Shown in pieces: positions 40,248-46,289 of a stretch of DNA of 46,289 nucleotides. The notes beneath the pieces are model-generated. The model ran no database searches, had not been told where the DNA came from, and saw only the letters and a list, made by a program, of their open reading frames with translations. The first letter of the stretch is position 1. Every line of letters begins with the position of its first letter. Source of the stretch: Streptomyces adelaidensis (GTDB lineage: Bacteria; Actinomycetota; Actinomycetes; Streptomycetales; Streptomycetaceae); contig NZ_JAEMUX010000074.1 of NCBI RefSeq assembly GCF_016598475.1, positions 1-46,289 on the forward strand, written 5' to 3'. Made by a program: the position numbers and the translations under genes.

Positions 40248-40308
40248 TGAGGGGCGCGGGGCCGCATCGATCCGCGGCTCCGCCGCGTGGGCGCGACCAG
40301 CCACGACG
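40248..40308. repeat. Dispersed Streptomyces inverted repeat, variant copy
   Basis: GAGGGGCGCGGGG followed by an inserted CCGCATCGATCCGCGGCTCC, then GGGCGCGACCAGCCACGACG. The outer ends match the element at 18122-18203. It lies between convergent genes. Confidence 0.6.
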
Positions 40309-40364
40309 ATCCGGCAGCCGAGGAAGCCCAGCACCCCCACGGCGCCCCCCGCTCAGCAGCCCGG

Positions 40365-40703
40365 CTACATCGCCGACGTACCGGTGATCCGGTCGATCGC
40401 CTGCCGAGCCTGCTCAGCCGGCGGCCGAGCCGGCAAGGAGGAAACGGACGCGGACGAGGTCACGGCGGCCGGCGGAGCAGCCGGCGCCGTCGTCGGCTTC
40501 GCATGCGCCGCGCTCGCCCGCGCCGACCGCAACCGGTGACTCACCGCCTCGTCCAGGGTCACCGGCCGCTGCATCCGCGCCGCCAGCCGCCCGGCCTCCT
40601 GGCCGAGCGCGGCAACGTCTTCCCAGGGCAGCCGCACCACCAGGGAGATCTCGGCCTCACCGTCGGGAGTAGCGTGCATCGAAGGAGTAACTCGGTCGTT
40701 CAT
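40365..40703 (-). CDS. Small conserved hypothetical protein, 112 aa
   Basis: Not assigned. The N-terminal half is ordered (EAEISLVVRLPWEDVAALG, EAGRLAARMQRPVTLDEAV), the C-terminal half is Ala/Pro/Ser-rich and probably disordered, ending QARQAIDRITGTSAM. The AlgE/ribbon-helix-helix-like pattern of the first 60 residues (strand, then helices) would suit a small DNA-binding protein, but this is only a guess. GTG-free ATG start at 40703; convergent with the oxidoreductase gene. Confidence 0.7.
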   Translation of the reverse strand: MNDRVTPSMHATPDGEAEISLVVRLPWEDVAALGQEAGRLAARMQRPVTLDEAVSHRLRSARASAAHAKPTTAPAAPPAAVTSSASVSSLPARPPAEQARQAIDRITGTSAM

Positions 40704-40817
40704 CGCCTGTTCCTCACCTAGATCCGCGGTCGAGAAGTCATACGCACGACCCGGCGCTCACGTTCACCGGCGCCGCGCACACTGATTCCGCGCCCGTATC
40801 CAGGGCACAAGTCCGTT

Positions 40818-41627
40818 GTGGTCATTCCCGTCCATGATGTGAACCCCGTGGGCCGTACGCCCTACGTGACCTACGCCCTCATCGCCGCGAGCGTCTTCGT
40901 CTTCGTCTTCATGCCGGGTCTCGCCGGCTCGGTGCCCGGTGACGGCGAGCTGGCGCGGCTGTGCCACACGCGGGCGTTCCTGGAGCAGTACGCGGCGGTG
41001 CCGCAGGAGTTGATCCACCATCAGTCGGCGCAGCTGGTGCCCACCGGCGAGTCGGGCCGCTCTGGCAGCTGCGCGATGGGCCCGCCGGGCTACGACAAGT
41101 CGCCCGCGCTGTCCGTCCTCACCGCGCTGTTCCTGCACGGCGGTTGGCTGCACCTGCTGGGCAACATGCTCTTCCTGCTGATCTTCGGCAACAACATCGA
41201 GGACCGCCTCGGCCATGTGCGGTTCGCGCTGTTCTACGTGGCGTGCGGTTACGCGGCGACGTACGGCTACGCGTTCCTCAACGCCGACTCGGGCGAGCCG
41301 CTGATCGGGGCGTCCGGGGCGATCGCCGGGGTGCTCGGCGCGTATCTCGTCCTCTACCCGAGAGTCAGGGTCTGGGTTCTCGTCCCGTTGCTGGTCTTCC
41401 TGCCGCTGCGGCTGCCCGCGTGGCTGGTGCTGGGCTCCTGGTTCGTGCTCCAGGCGGTGTACTCGTCCGGCGAGGGCGTCTCCGACGTCGGAACGGTGGC
41501 GTACGCGGCGCATCTCGTCGGCTTCGTCGCGGGCATGCTCCTCGCCTGGCCGCTGCGCCCCGGCACCCCGCCACCGCCCGAACCGCGCGCCCTGCTGTTC
41601 AAAAGACGCGCACGGCCGCGCTGGTGA
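40818..41627 (+). CDS. Rhomboid-family intramembrane serine protease
   Basis: A 269-residue membrane protease that cleaves substrates within or near the bilayer. Start GTG 40818 (MVIPVHDVNPVGRTPYVTYAL). About six membrane helices; FLHGGWLHLLGNMLFLLIFG is the rhomboid HxxxN helix, GASGAIAGVLGAYL contains the catalytic Ser (about residue 160), and YAAHLVGFVAGMLLAW contains the catalytic His. A long extracytoplasmic loop with Cys (LARLCHTRAFLEQY, GSCAMGPPGY) sits between helices 1 and 2, usual for actinobacterial members. Substrate unknown. Confidence 0.93.
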   Translation: MVIPVHDVNPVGRTPYVTYALIAASVFVFVFMPGLAGSVPGDGELARLCHTRAFLEQYAAVPQELIHHQSAQLVPTGESGRSGSCAMGPPGYDKSPALSVLTALFLHGGWLHLLGNMLFLLIFGNNIEDRLGHVRFALFYVACGYAATYGYAFLNADSGEPLIGASGAIAGVLGAYLVLYPRVRVWVLVPLLVFLPLRLPAWLVLGSWFVLQAVYSSGEGVSDVGTVAYAAHLVGFVAGMLLAWPLRPGTPPPPEPRALLFKRRARPRW

Positions 41628-41768
41628 GTCCGGCGGGAGCGGCGCGGGGACGGCGGCTCCCGTCGTTAGGTAATTTTGCGAATCGCGCGAAGCACACGCC
41701 TCGGTCTGGCGTCGGTTGCCGAACGATCGGCGACCGGCTCGTCGGCCGGCCAGATCCTGGGAGCCCAT

Positions 41769-43202
41769 GTGAGCACGGCCGTCGTGGTGGGAAGTGGCCC
41801 CAACGGTCTTGCGGCCGCCGTCGCGCTCGCCCGGGAGGGCGTGGAGGTCACCGTCCTGGAGGCCGCCGACACGATCGGCGGCGGTACCCGCACCAGCGAA
41901 CTGACCCCGGGCCTGCTGCACGACCACTGCTCGGCCAGCCACCCGATGGCCGTCGGCTCGCCCTTCCTGAGCACCCTGGGGCTGGACCACTACGGCCTGC
42001 GCTGGTGTCTGCCCGAGATCGACTGCGTACACCCGCTGGACTCCGGTGACGCCGGCGTCCTGCACCGCTCGGTGCGGGAGACGGCACAGGCGCTGGGCGG
42101 TCCGGACGGGGAGCGGTGGCAGCGGGTGTTCGGCCCGCTCGCCGAGGGCTACGACGCGCTCGCCGAGGACCTGATGGGCCCTCTGGCCCGGCTGCCGAGA
42201 CATCCGCTGCGCCTGGCCGCGTTCGGGCCGGCGGCGCTGCTGCCGGTCGCGTCGGTGGCCCGGCTGTGGCGGTCGGAGACCACCCGCGCGCTGTTCGCCG
42301 GTGTGGCCGCGCACGCGTTCCGCCCGTTCCACCGGCCGGCGACCGCCGCCGTGGGGCTGATGATCATCGCCGCCGGTCACCGGTACGGCTGGCCGGTGGC
42401 CGCCGGTGGTTCCCGGGCGATCAGCGACGCGCTCGCCGCGCTGCTCGCCGACCTCGGCGGCCGGATCGAGACCGGCGTACGGGTGCGGTCCTCGGCGCAG
42501 CTGCCGCCCGCCGACGTGGTCCTGTTCGATCTCGCGCCGGGTGCGGTGGCCGACATCCTGGGCGACCGGCTGCCGGGGCGGGTCGCGCGGGCCTACCGCA
42601 GGTTCCGGCACGGTCCCGGCGCCTTCAAGGTCGATTTCGCGGTCGAGGGCGGCGTCCCGTGGACCGACCCGGCCGCCCGCCGGGCCGGCACCGTCCATCT
42701 GGGCGGACCGTACGCGGAGGTCGCCGGCACCGAGCGGATGATCCAGGCCGGCCGGATGCCCGAGCGGCCCTTCGTGCTCGTCGGCCAGCAGTACCTGGCC
42801 GATCCTCAGCGTTCGAAGGGCGACCTCCACCCGGTCTGGACGTACGCGCACGTCCCGCACGGCTACGACGGCGACGCCACGGAGGCGATCACCGGGCAGA
42901 TCGAGCGGTTCGCCCCCGGATTCCGCGAGCGGGTCATCGACATGTCCGTCCGCTCACCGGCCGGCTTCGAGTCGTACAACCCGAACTACGTCGGCGGGGA
43001 CATCGTCACCGGGGCCAACACCGCTCTCCAGCTCGTCATGCGGCCCCGTATCGCCCTCGATCCCTACAGCACCGGCGTGCCGGGCGTGTACATCTGTTCC
43101 GCCGCGACACCACCGGGCGCCGGCGCCCACGGAATGTGCGGAGCGAACGCGGCCGCCTCCGCGCTGCGGCACCTCGAAAAGGGCTCCCACGACCCTGGCT
43201 GA
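41769..43202 (+). CDS. NAD(P)/FAD-dependent oxidoreductase, CrtI/phytoene-desaturase-like
   Basis: A 477-residue flavin enzyme from GTG 41769, with GGGAG five bases upstream. N-terminal FAD motif VVVGSGPNGLAAAVALAR, VTVLEAADTIGGGTRTSEL; C-terminal PGVYICSAATPPGAGAHGM, where the terminal Gly-rich FAD loop is found in CrtI-like proteins. Such generic homologues oxidise isoprenoid or other lipid-like substrates. No carotenoid genes are adjacent, so the substrate is open. Followed 24 bases later by a strong terminator. Confidence 0.85.
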   Translation: MSTAVVVGSGPNGLAAAVALAREGVEVTVLEAADTIGGGTRTSELTPGLLHDHCSASHPMAVGSPFLSTLGLDHYGLRWCLPEIDCVHPLDSGDAGVLHRSVRETAQALGGPDGERWQRVFGPLAEGYDALAEDLMGPLARLPRHPLRLAAFGPAALLPVASVARLWRSETTRALFAGVAAHAFRPFHRPATAAVGLMIIAAGHRYGWPVAAGGSRAISDALAALLADLGGRIETGVRVRSSAQLPPADVVLFDLAPGAVADILGDRLPGRVARAYRRFRHGPGAFKVDFAVEGGVPWTDPAARRAGTVHLGGPYAEVAGTERMIQAGRMPERPFVLVGQQYLADPQRSKGDLHPVWTYAHVPHGYDGDATEAITGQIERFAPGFRERVIDMSVRSPAGFESYNPNYVGGDIVTGANTALQLVMRPRIALDPYSTGVPGVYICSAATPPGAGAHGMCGANAAASALRHLEKGSHDPG

Positions 43203-43225
43203 GCCGAATCCCCGAGTTCACGGCC

Positions 43226-43270
43226 AAGACGTCACTCCCGTCGGATCGACGACGGAAGTGACGTCTTTTT
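43226..43270 (+). terminator. Strong intrinsic terminator
   Basis: AAGACGTCACT and AGTGACGTCTT pair as an 11-bp outer stem, continued by CCGTC/GACGG inside one mismatch, and are followed by TTT, giving a run of five T from the end of the stem. It separates the CrtI-like gene from the peptide gene. Confidence 0.92.
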
Positions 43271-43425
43271 CGTTCCATCAATCCCACCCCATTCTCACGT
43301 GAACTGCGTCACACGCGGAATAGGTATTTTTCTCGATGAGGGAAATCGGTCGAGCGGGCATTGTTGTCTCCAGAAGCGCACCGGAGAAACAGGATTCCGG
43401 AAGCGCCTTTCGAAAGGAATCGAGA

Positions 43426-43716
43426 ATGAGCCACATCGCAAAGGCAGTGGACCAGCTGGAGATTCCCCTGGTGGGTGTCGTCCTCACGTCCGCCCGCCCG
43501 ACCCTGGGCACCCCGCGCATCGGCCGCGTGGCCAACGCCGGCAACGCCCTGAACGCGCTGGGCGGACTCGCCGACCTGGCTCAGGCCGCGGGCGGTGTCG
43601 CAACCGTGGTCGGCGCCGCCTGCGCCGTGGAGGCCAACAACGCCGCCGCGGACGCCAACCAGGCGGTCGCCAACGCGGCGAACGCGCAGGCCGCGGCGGC
43701 CGGCGGCGGCGTCTGA
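43426..43716 (+). CDS. Small Gly/Ala/Asn-rich peptide, 96 aa (possible precursor peptide)
   Basis: ATG 43426 has AAAGGA upstream; a further in-frame ATG at 43336 adds 30 residues with poor codon use. The N-terminal third is ordered-looking (SHIAKAVDQLEIPLVGVVL, TSARPTLGTPRIGRV). A central hydrophobic Gly/Ala region (NALGGLADLAQAAGGVATVV, then GAACAVEA with the only Cys) has two GG sites that could act as leader cleavage points. The C-terminus is an Ala/Asn run (NNAAADANQAVANAANAQ) ending GGGV. No family is recognised. It stands alone after a strong terminator and upstream of the HTTM-hydrolase gene, from which a perfect hairpin separates it. Surrounding intergenic DNA is AT-richer than the rest. 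Confidence 0.72.
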   Translation: MSHIAKAVDQLEIPLVGVVLTSARPTLGTPRIGRVANAGNALNALGGLADLAQAAGGVATVVGAACAVEANNAAADANQAVANAANAQAAAAGGGV

Positions 43717-43804
43717 TCCGCCCCCGCCTGATCCCATTCCGCCAGATGGGACCCGTCGGCTCGTAGCTCCCCGCGGAGCCGACAGGGGAAGTGCGTGCAA
43801 AAAA

Positions 43805-43837
43805 CTGCCGGGCCAGAGGTGAGTTCTGGCCCGGCAG
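43805..43837 (+). terminator. Perfect 13-bp hairpin between peptide and HTTM-hydrolase genes
   Basis: CTGCCGGGCCAGA, a seven-base loop, then TCTGGCCCGGCAG, followed by CGTGCTTTC. It probably terminates or attenuates peptide-gene transcripts so that the peptide is made in excess of the downstream protein. Confidence 0.8.
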
Positions 43838-43878
43838 CGTGCTTTCAAGACAAGAAAAAGGTCTTCGGCCGAGACTAT

Positions 43879-43898
43879 CACGAATAGCTGTCACGAAT
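43879..43898. repeat. CACGAAT direct repeat, period 13 bp
   Basis: CACGAAT at 43879-43885 and again at 43892-43898, the second ending 9 bases before the GTG start of the HTTM-hydrolase and abutting its ribosome site GGAGG. A regulator site is possible. Confidence 0.4.
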
Positions 43899-43907
43899 GG
43901 AGGTACC

Positions 43908-46136
43908 GTGAAATTCTCCGGAAAAATCCCTTCCGTCATTCCCGGAAGGATCACCTCTGCGGTGTTCGGACCGGCTCCCATCAGCCGGGATCGGGCCATG
44001 GGCCTGTCCGAGCGGCTGGCCGCCGTGTCCAGTCTGACGTCGTCCCTGGAGTACCTGACGCAGCGCAAGGACATGGACAAGGGAGGCATGAACGACTGGG
44101 AGGTCGCCAGGCAGTACCTGATGGGCGCCGGTCCCCTGACGCGCCGTCTGGTCGACAGTGTCAGCGGGGTACGGACCACGACGGCCCTGCACGTCGCCCG
44201 CTCCGCGGTCTCCGTCGGCATGCTGCTGCCCGGCAACTCCCGCTGGCGAGGCGCCGGCAGCCTCTTCCTCGGCGCCTCCTCCGCCCTGCTCTCCCCCCGT
44301 CATCACTACGGCGGCGACGGCTCCGACCAGGTGGCCACGCTGGTGCAGCTCGCCACCGGCACCGCCCGCCTGGCGCCGTCACCGGCGGCCAAGGACGCGC
44401 TGCTCTGGTACGCCGCCCTCCAGGCCAACATGGCCTACGCCGTGTCCGGCTGGGTCAAGCTGTTCGGCAAGCCCTGGCGGGACGCCACCGCGCTCAGCGG
44501 CGTGATGCGCACCCGCACCTACGGGCACGACGGCATGTTCCGCTGGACCCAGGGGCATCCCCGGACCGCGAAGGTGCTGACCCACAGCGTGCTGGCGCTG
44601 GAGTGCCTCTTCCCGCTCGCCTATCTGGGCGGCGGCAAGCTGACCCGCTCCATGATCACCAGCGCCGCCGCGTTCCACGTGGCCAACGGCTACTTCATGG
44701 GGCTCGGCAGGTTCGTCAGCGCCTTCCCCGCGATGCACCCGCTGGTCGCCTACACCTCCGCGCCCCGCTCCCACCCCGCCGTCGCCGGTCGCGACGACCG
44801 CGCCCTCGGCACCGCCCTCGCCCTTCTCGCGGGCGGTGCGGCCGTGGCGGGCGCCACCGCCGTACAGCGGTGCATGCGCACCACGGAGGGCTGGCACACC
44901 TCCCGCGTACTGACCACCCGGCACGGAAACCGGCTCCAGTACGAGGAGTACGCGCCGGGCGCCGACGACCAGCCGGTCGTCGTGCTCGCCAGTGGCCTGC
45001 TGTCCACCAGCGAGCACTACGCCTGGATCGCGGAACGCCTCTGCCACGAGACCCGGTACGGAGTCGTCGCGTACGCCCGTGCCGGATATGCCGGAAGCCG
45101 CCGCGGGGCCACCGGTTCCTTCCGCCTGTCGGAGTCCGTCCACGACCTCGTCGACCTCGTGAACGGCGCCGTCGACCCCCGGCGCAAGGTCATCCTCGTC
45201 GGCCACTCCATCGGCGGGGAGCTCGCGCGCCGCGCCGCCGCGCACCTGGGCGACCGGCTCCAGGGCGTCGTCTACCTCGACTCCTCCCACCCTGGCCAGC
45301 TGAACAGCGGGGCGGGCCTGGCCGACAAGAGCCTCACCGGCAACTTCGCCGCCATGAGCCGCGCCCTGCGCCTCGGCACCGGAATCCTGCTCAACCGTCC
45401 GGCATGGATCAACGAACTGCCGTTCGCCTACCGCAATAAGGTCTACGCCCAGTTCGCGGACGCCCGTATGTGGGAAGCCGCCCGCCGCGAATGGAAGGCG
45501 GTACGGGCCGACTTCCGGTCCTTCTCCGGGGAGCTCGGCCGGATCGAGGGGGTGCCCGGCCTGGTGATCTCCGCCCAGCAGACCGTGGACCGCACCCCGG
45601 AACAGCTGCTGCTCCACCGGGAACTCGCCAAGGCGCACGCCGGCACACGCGCCGAGACCGTGGTCATCGAGGGCGCCACGCACGAGACCCTGCTGATCAA
45701 CAGCCGCTACGCCCACCAGGTGACGGACCGCATCATCGCGTTCTTCCGCGACGCCGACAGCCACGCCGCGGCCGCCGAACCCACCCGTCCGGTCACCTTC
45801 GCCAAGAAGCCCGTCCCCCTGAAGGAGGCCCTCCAGCTCCACGAAGGCCGCAACCGCGCCACGTTCTTCTCGCCGTACCCGGAGGCCGGCACCGGCCTGC
45901 AGAGCCACTCGCTCCTCGTCCCCGAGGAATCACTGTGGCACCTCTCCCACATCTGGTACGAGGCCGACGGCAGCACCCGCGTCGGCACCGAGATCTCCCG
46001 GCTGACCTCCCCCGAGGAGATCGACGCGTACGCCCGTACCGCCGGCCTGGAACCGGAGAACCGCTTCGGGGACTGGGACCCGGAGACGGAACCGCACCAC
46101 GACCTGTCACCGTTCCTAAAGACTGAGCGGGAGTGA
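43908..46136 (+). CDS. Fusion of HTTM-like membrane domain and alpha/beta hydrolase
   Basis: A 742-residue protein from GTG 43908, with GGAGG four bases upstream. Residues about 80-310 contain hydrophobic segments and the block YAVSGWVKLFGKPWRDATAL about 177-196, then LTHSVLALECLFPLAYLGG, matching the HTTM fold of gamma-carboxylase-like and SdpB-like proteins (G-x-x-K-L-x-G-x-x-W). A further hydrophobic stretch (GTALALLAGGAAVAGATAV) precedes a full alpha/beta hydrolase: strand VVVLASGLLSTSEHYAW, nucleophile Ser434 in LVGHSIGGEL, candidate Asp561 (QTVDRTP) and His592 (EGATHETLL). The last 120 residues are acidic and unrecognised (RNRATFFSPYPEAGTG, LWHLSHIWYEADGST). The gene follows the 96-residue peptide gene. 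Function unknown; peptide maturation or acyl transfer at the membrane is my inference. Confidence 0.82.
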   Translation: MKFSGKIPSVIPGRITSAVFGPAPISRDRAMGLSERLAAVSSLTSSLEYLTQRKDMDKGGMNDWEVARQYLMGAGPLTRRLVDSVSGVRTTTALHVARSAVSVGMLLPGNSRWRGAGSLFLGASSALLSPRHHYGGDGSDQVATLVQLATGTARLAPSPAAKDALLWYAALQANMAYAVSGWVKLFGKPWRDATALSGVMRTRTYGHDGMFRWTQGHPRTAKVLTHSVLALECLFPLAYLGGGKLTRSMITSAAAFHVANGYFMGLGRFVSAFPAMHPLVAYTSAPRSHPAVAGRDDRALGTALALLAGGAAVAGATAVQRCMRTTEGWHTSRVLTTRHGNRLQYEEYAPGADDQPVVVLASGLLSTSEHYAWIAERLCHETRYGVVAYARAGYAGSRRGATGSFRLSESVHDLVDLVNGAVDPRRKVILVGHSIGGELARRAAAHLGDRLQGVVYLDSSHPGQLNSGAGLADKSLTGNFAAMSRALRLGTGILLNRPAWINELPFAYRNKVYAQFADARMWEAARREWKAVRADFRSFSGELGRIEGVPGLVISAQQTVDRTPEQLLLHRELAKAHAGTRAETVVIEGATHETLLINSRYAHQVTDRIIAFFRDADSHAAAAEPTRPVTFAKKPVPLKEALQLHEGRNRATFFSPYPEAGTGLQSHSLLVPEESLWHLSHIWYEADGSTRVGTEISRLTSPEEIDAYARTAGLEPENRFGDWDPETEPHHDLSPFLKTERE

Positions 46137-46164
46137 GTCCTGTTGCCAGAACTCATGCTCGGCC

Positions 46165-46191
46165 GAACGCCCCGGACGGTGTGGGGCGTTC
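46165..46191 (+). terminator. Hairpin after the HTTM-hydrolase gene
   Basis: GAACGCCCC and GGGGCGTTC pair as a 9-bp stem with a nine-base loop, about 30 bases after the stop codon. Confidence 0.75.
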
Positions 46192-46289
46192 TGGTCCACC
46201 GCGTTCGTTCCGCGTCCGGGCGGCACGGATCGTGTCCGTGGTCCGGGGATGCGGGGGCGGTATTCCTCACGCCCCGGGACCACCGGTGC

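Noticed and set aside
40764..42860. Minus-strand open frame of 698 codons
   Set aside because: Antisense to the rhomboid and CrtI-like genes, both with clear motifs; Gly/Arg/Gln-rich shadow translation.
43336..43425. 30-residue N-terminal extension of the peptide gene from ATG 43336
   Set aside because: Codon use is AT-rich and atypical, and the better ribosome site precedes ATG 43426.
44379..45908. Minus-strand open frame of 509 codons
   Set aside because: Antisense of the HTTM-hydrolase fusion, whose sense frame has recognisable catalytic motifs.

Overview
The window is a very GC-rich actinobacterial chromosome segment and almost certainly Streptomyces. Third codon positions are nearly all G or C, GTG and TTG starts are common, and there are Scr1/DUF397 pairs, DUF4142 paralogues, a coproporphyrin-type heme pair (hemG/hemQ), and dispersed copies of the inverted repeat with core GCGCAGTTCCCCGCGCCCC that litters Streptomyces intergenic DNA. 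No rRNA, tRNA or CRISPR array was seen. Identifications come from reading motifs, not from searches.

Layout. 1-5250 (minus): a sugar operon, MFS permease followed by two GH35 beta-galactosidases (the last runs off the left edge), behind a promoter overlapped by a perfect 16-bp LacI-type palindrome. 5236-5864: non-coding DNA with a duplicated block of about 130 bp. 5865-9065 (minus): a secreted beta-helix protein and a flavin monooxygenase. 9165-9400: remnant of a SARP/BTAD regulator. 9593-12606 (minus): a hypothetical gene, msrB, murC and a small conserved protein. 12704-15254: a RibD-like reductase swollen by tandem repeats, divergent from zapE. 15379-18062: a palindrome and TTGACCA iterations, a small exported protein, then a translationally coupled beta-carbonic anhydrase and SulP transporter. 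18283-20657: a slipin and a Tat-exported PhoX-like phosphatase with a candidate PHO box.

20658-24730 is accessory: gene remnants, an insertion sequence, a GNAT acetyltransferase and an Scr1-type regulator with a DUF397 partner. 24781-28263: polysaccharide deacetylase lipoprotein, zinc-ribbon miniprotein, a two-gene ABC exporter and a Pth2-type peptidyl-tRNA hydrolase. 28446-33525 is the first locus of special interest: three exported DUF4142 paralogues around a DUF692/MNIO enzyme (family of RiPP-modifying iron oxidases) with a C-terminal extension, then a TIGR04222 membrane protein. 33633-37500: a TAP-like exopeptidase convergent with hemQ-hemG. 37707-43202: DUF4349 lipoprotein, pyridine nucleotide-disulfide oxidoreductase, a small conserved protein, a rhomboid protease and a CrtI-like oxidoreductase closed by a strong terminator.

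43426-46136 is the second locus of special interest: a 96-residue Gly/Ala/Asn-rich peptide gene, a perfect hairpin, then a 742-residue fusion of an HTTM-like (SdpB/gamma-carboxylase-like) membrane domain with an alpha/beta hydrolase. The arrangement resembles a peptide-maturation pair; I do not recognise it as a described system.

Two genome-style features recur. Several genes have a -10-like hexamer followed by exactly six bases and then the start codon, suggesting leaderless transcripts. Short in-frame tandem repeats have expanded inside at least seven unrelated genes.
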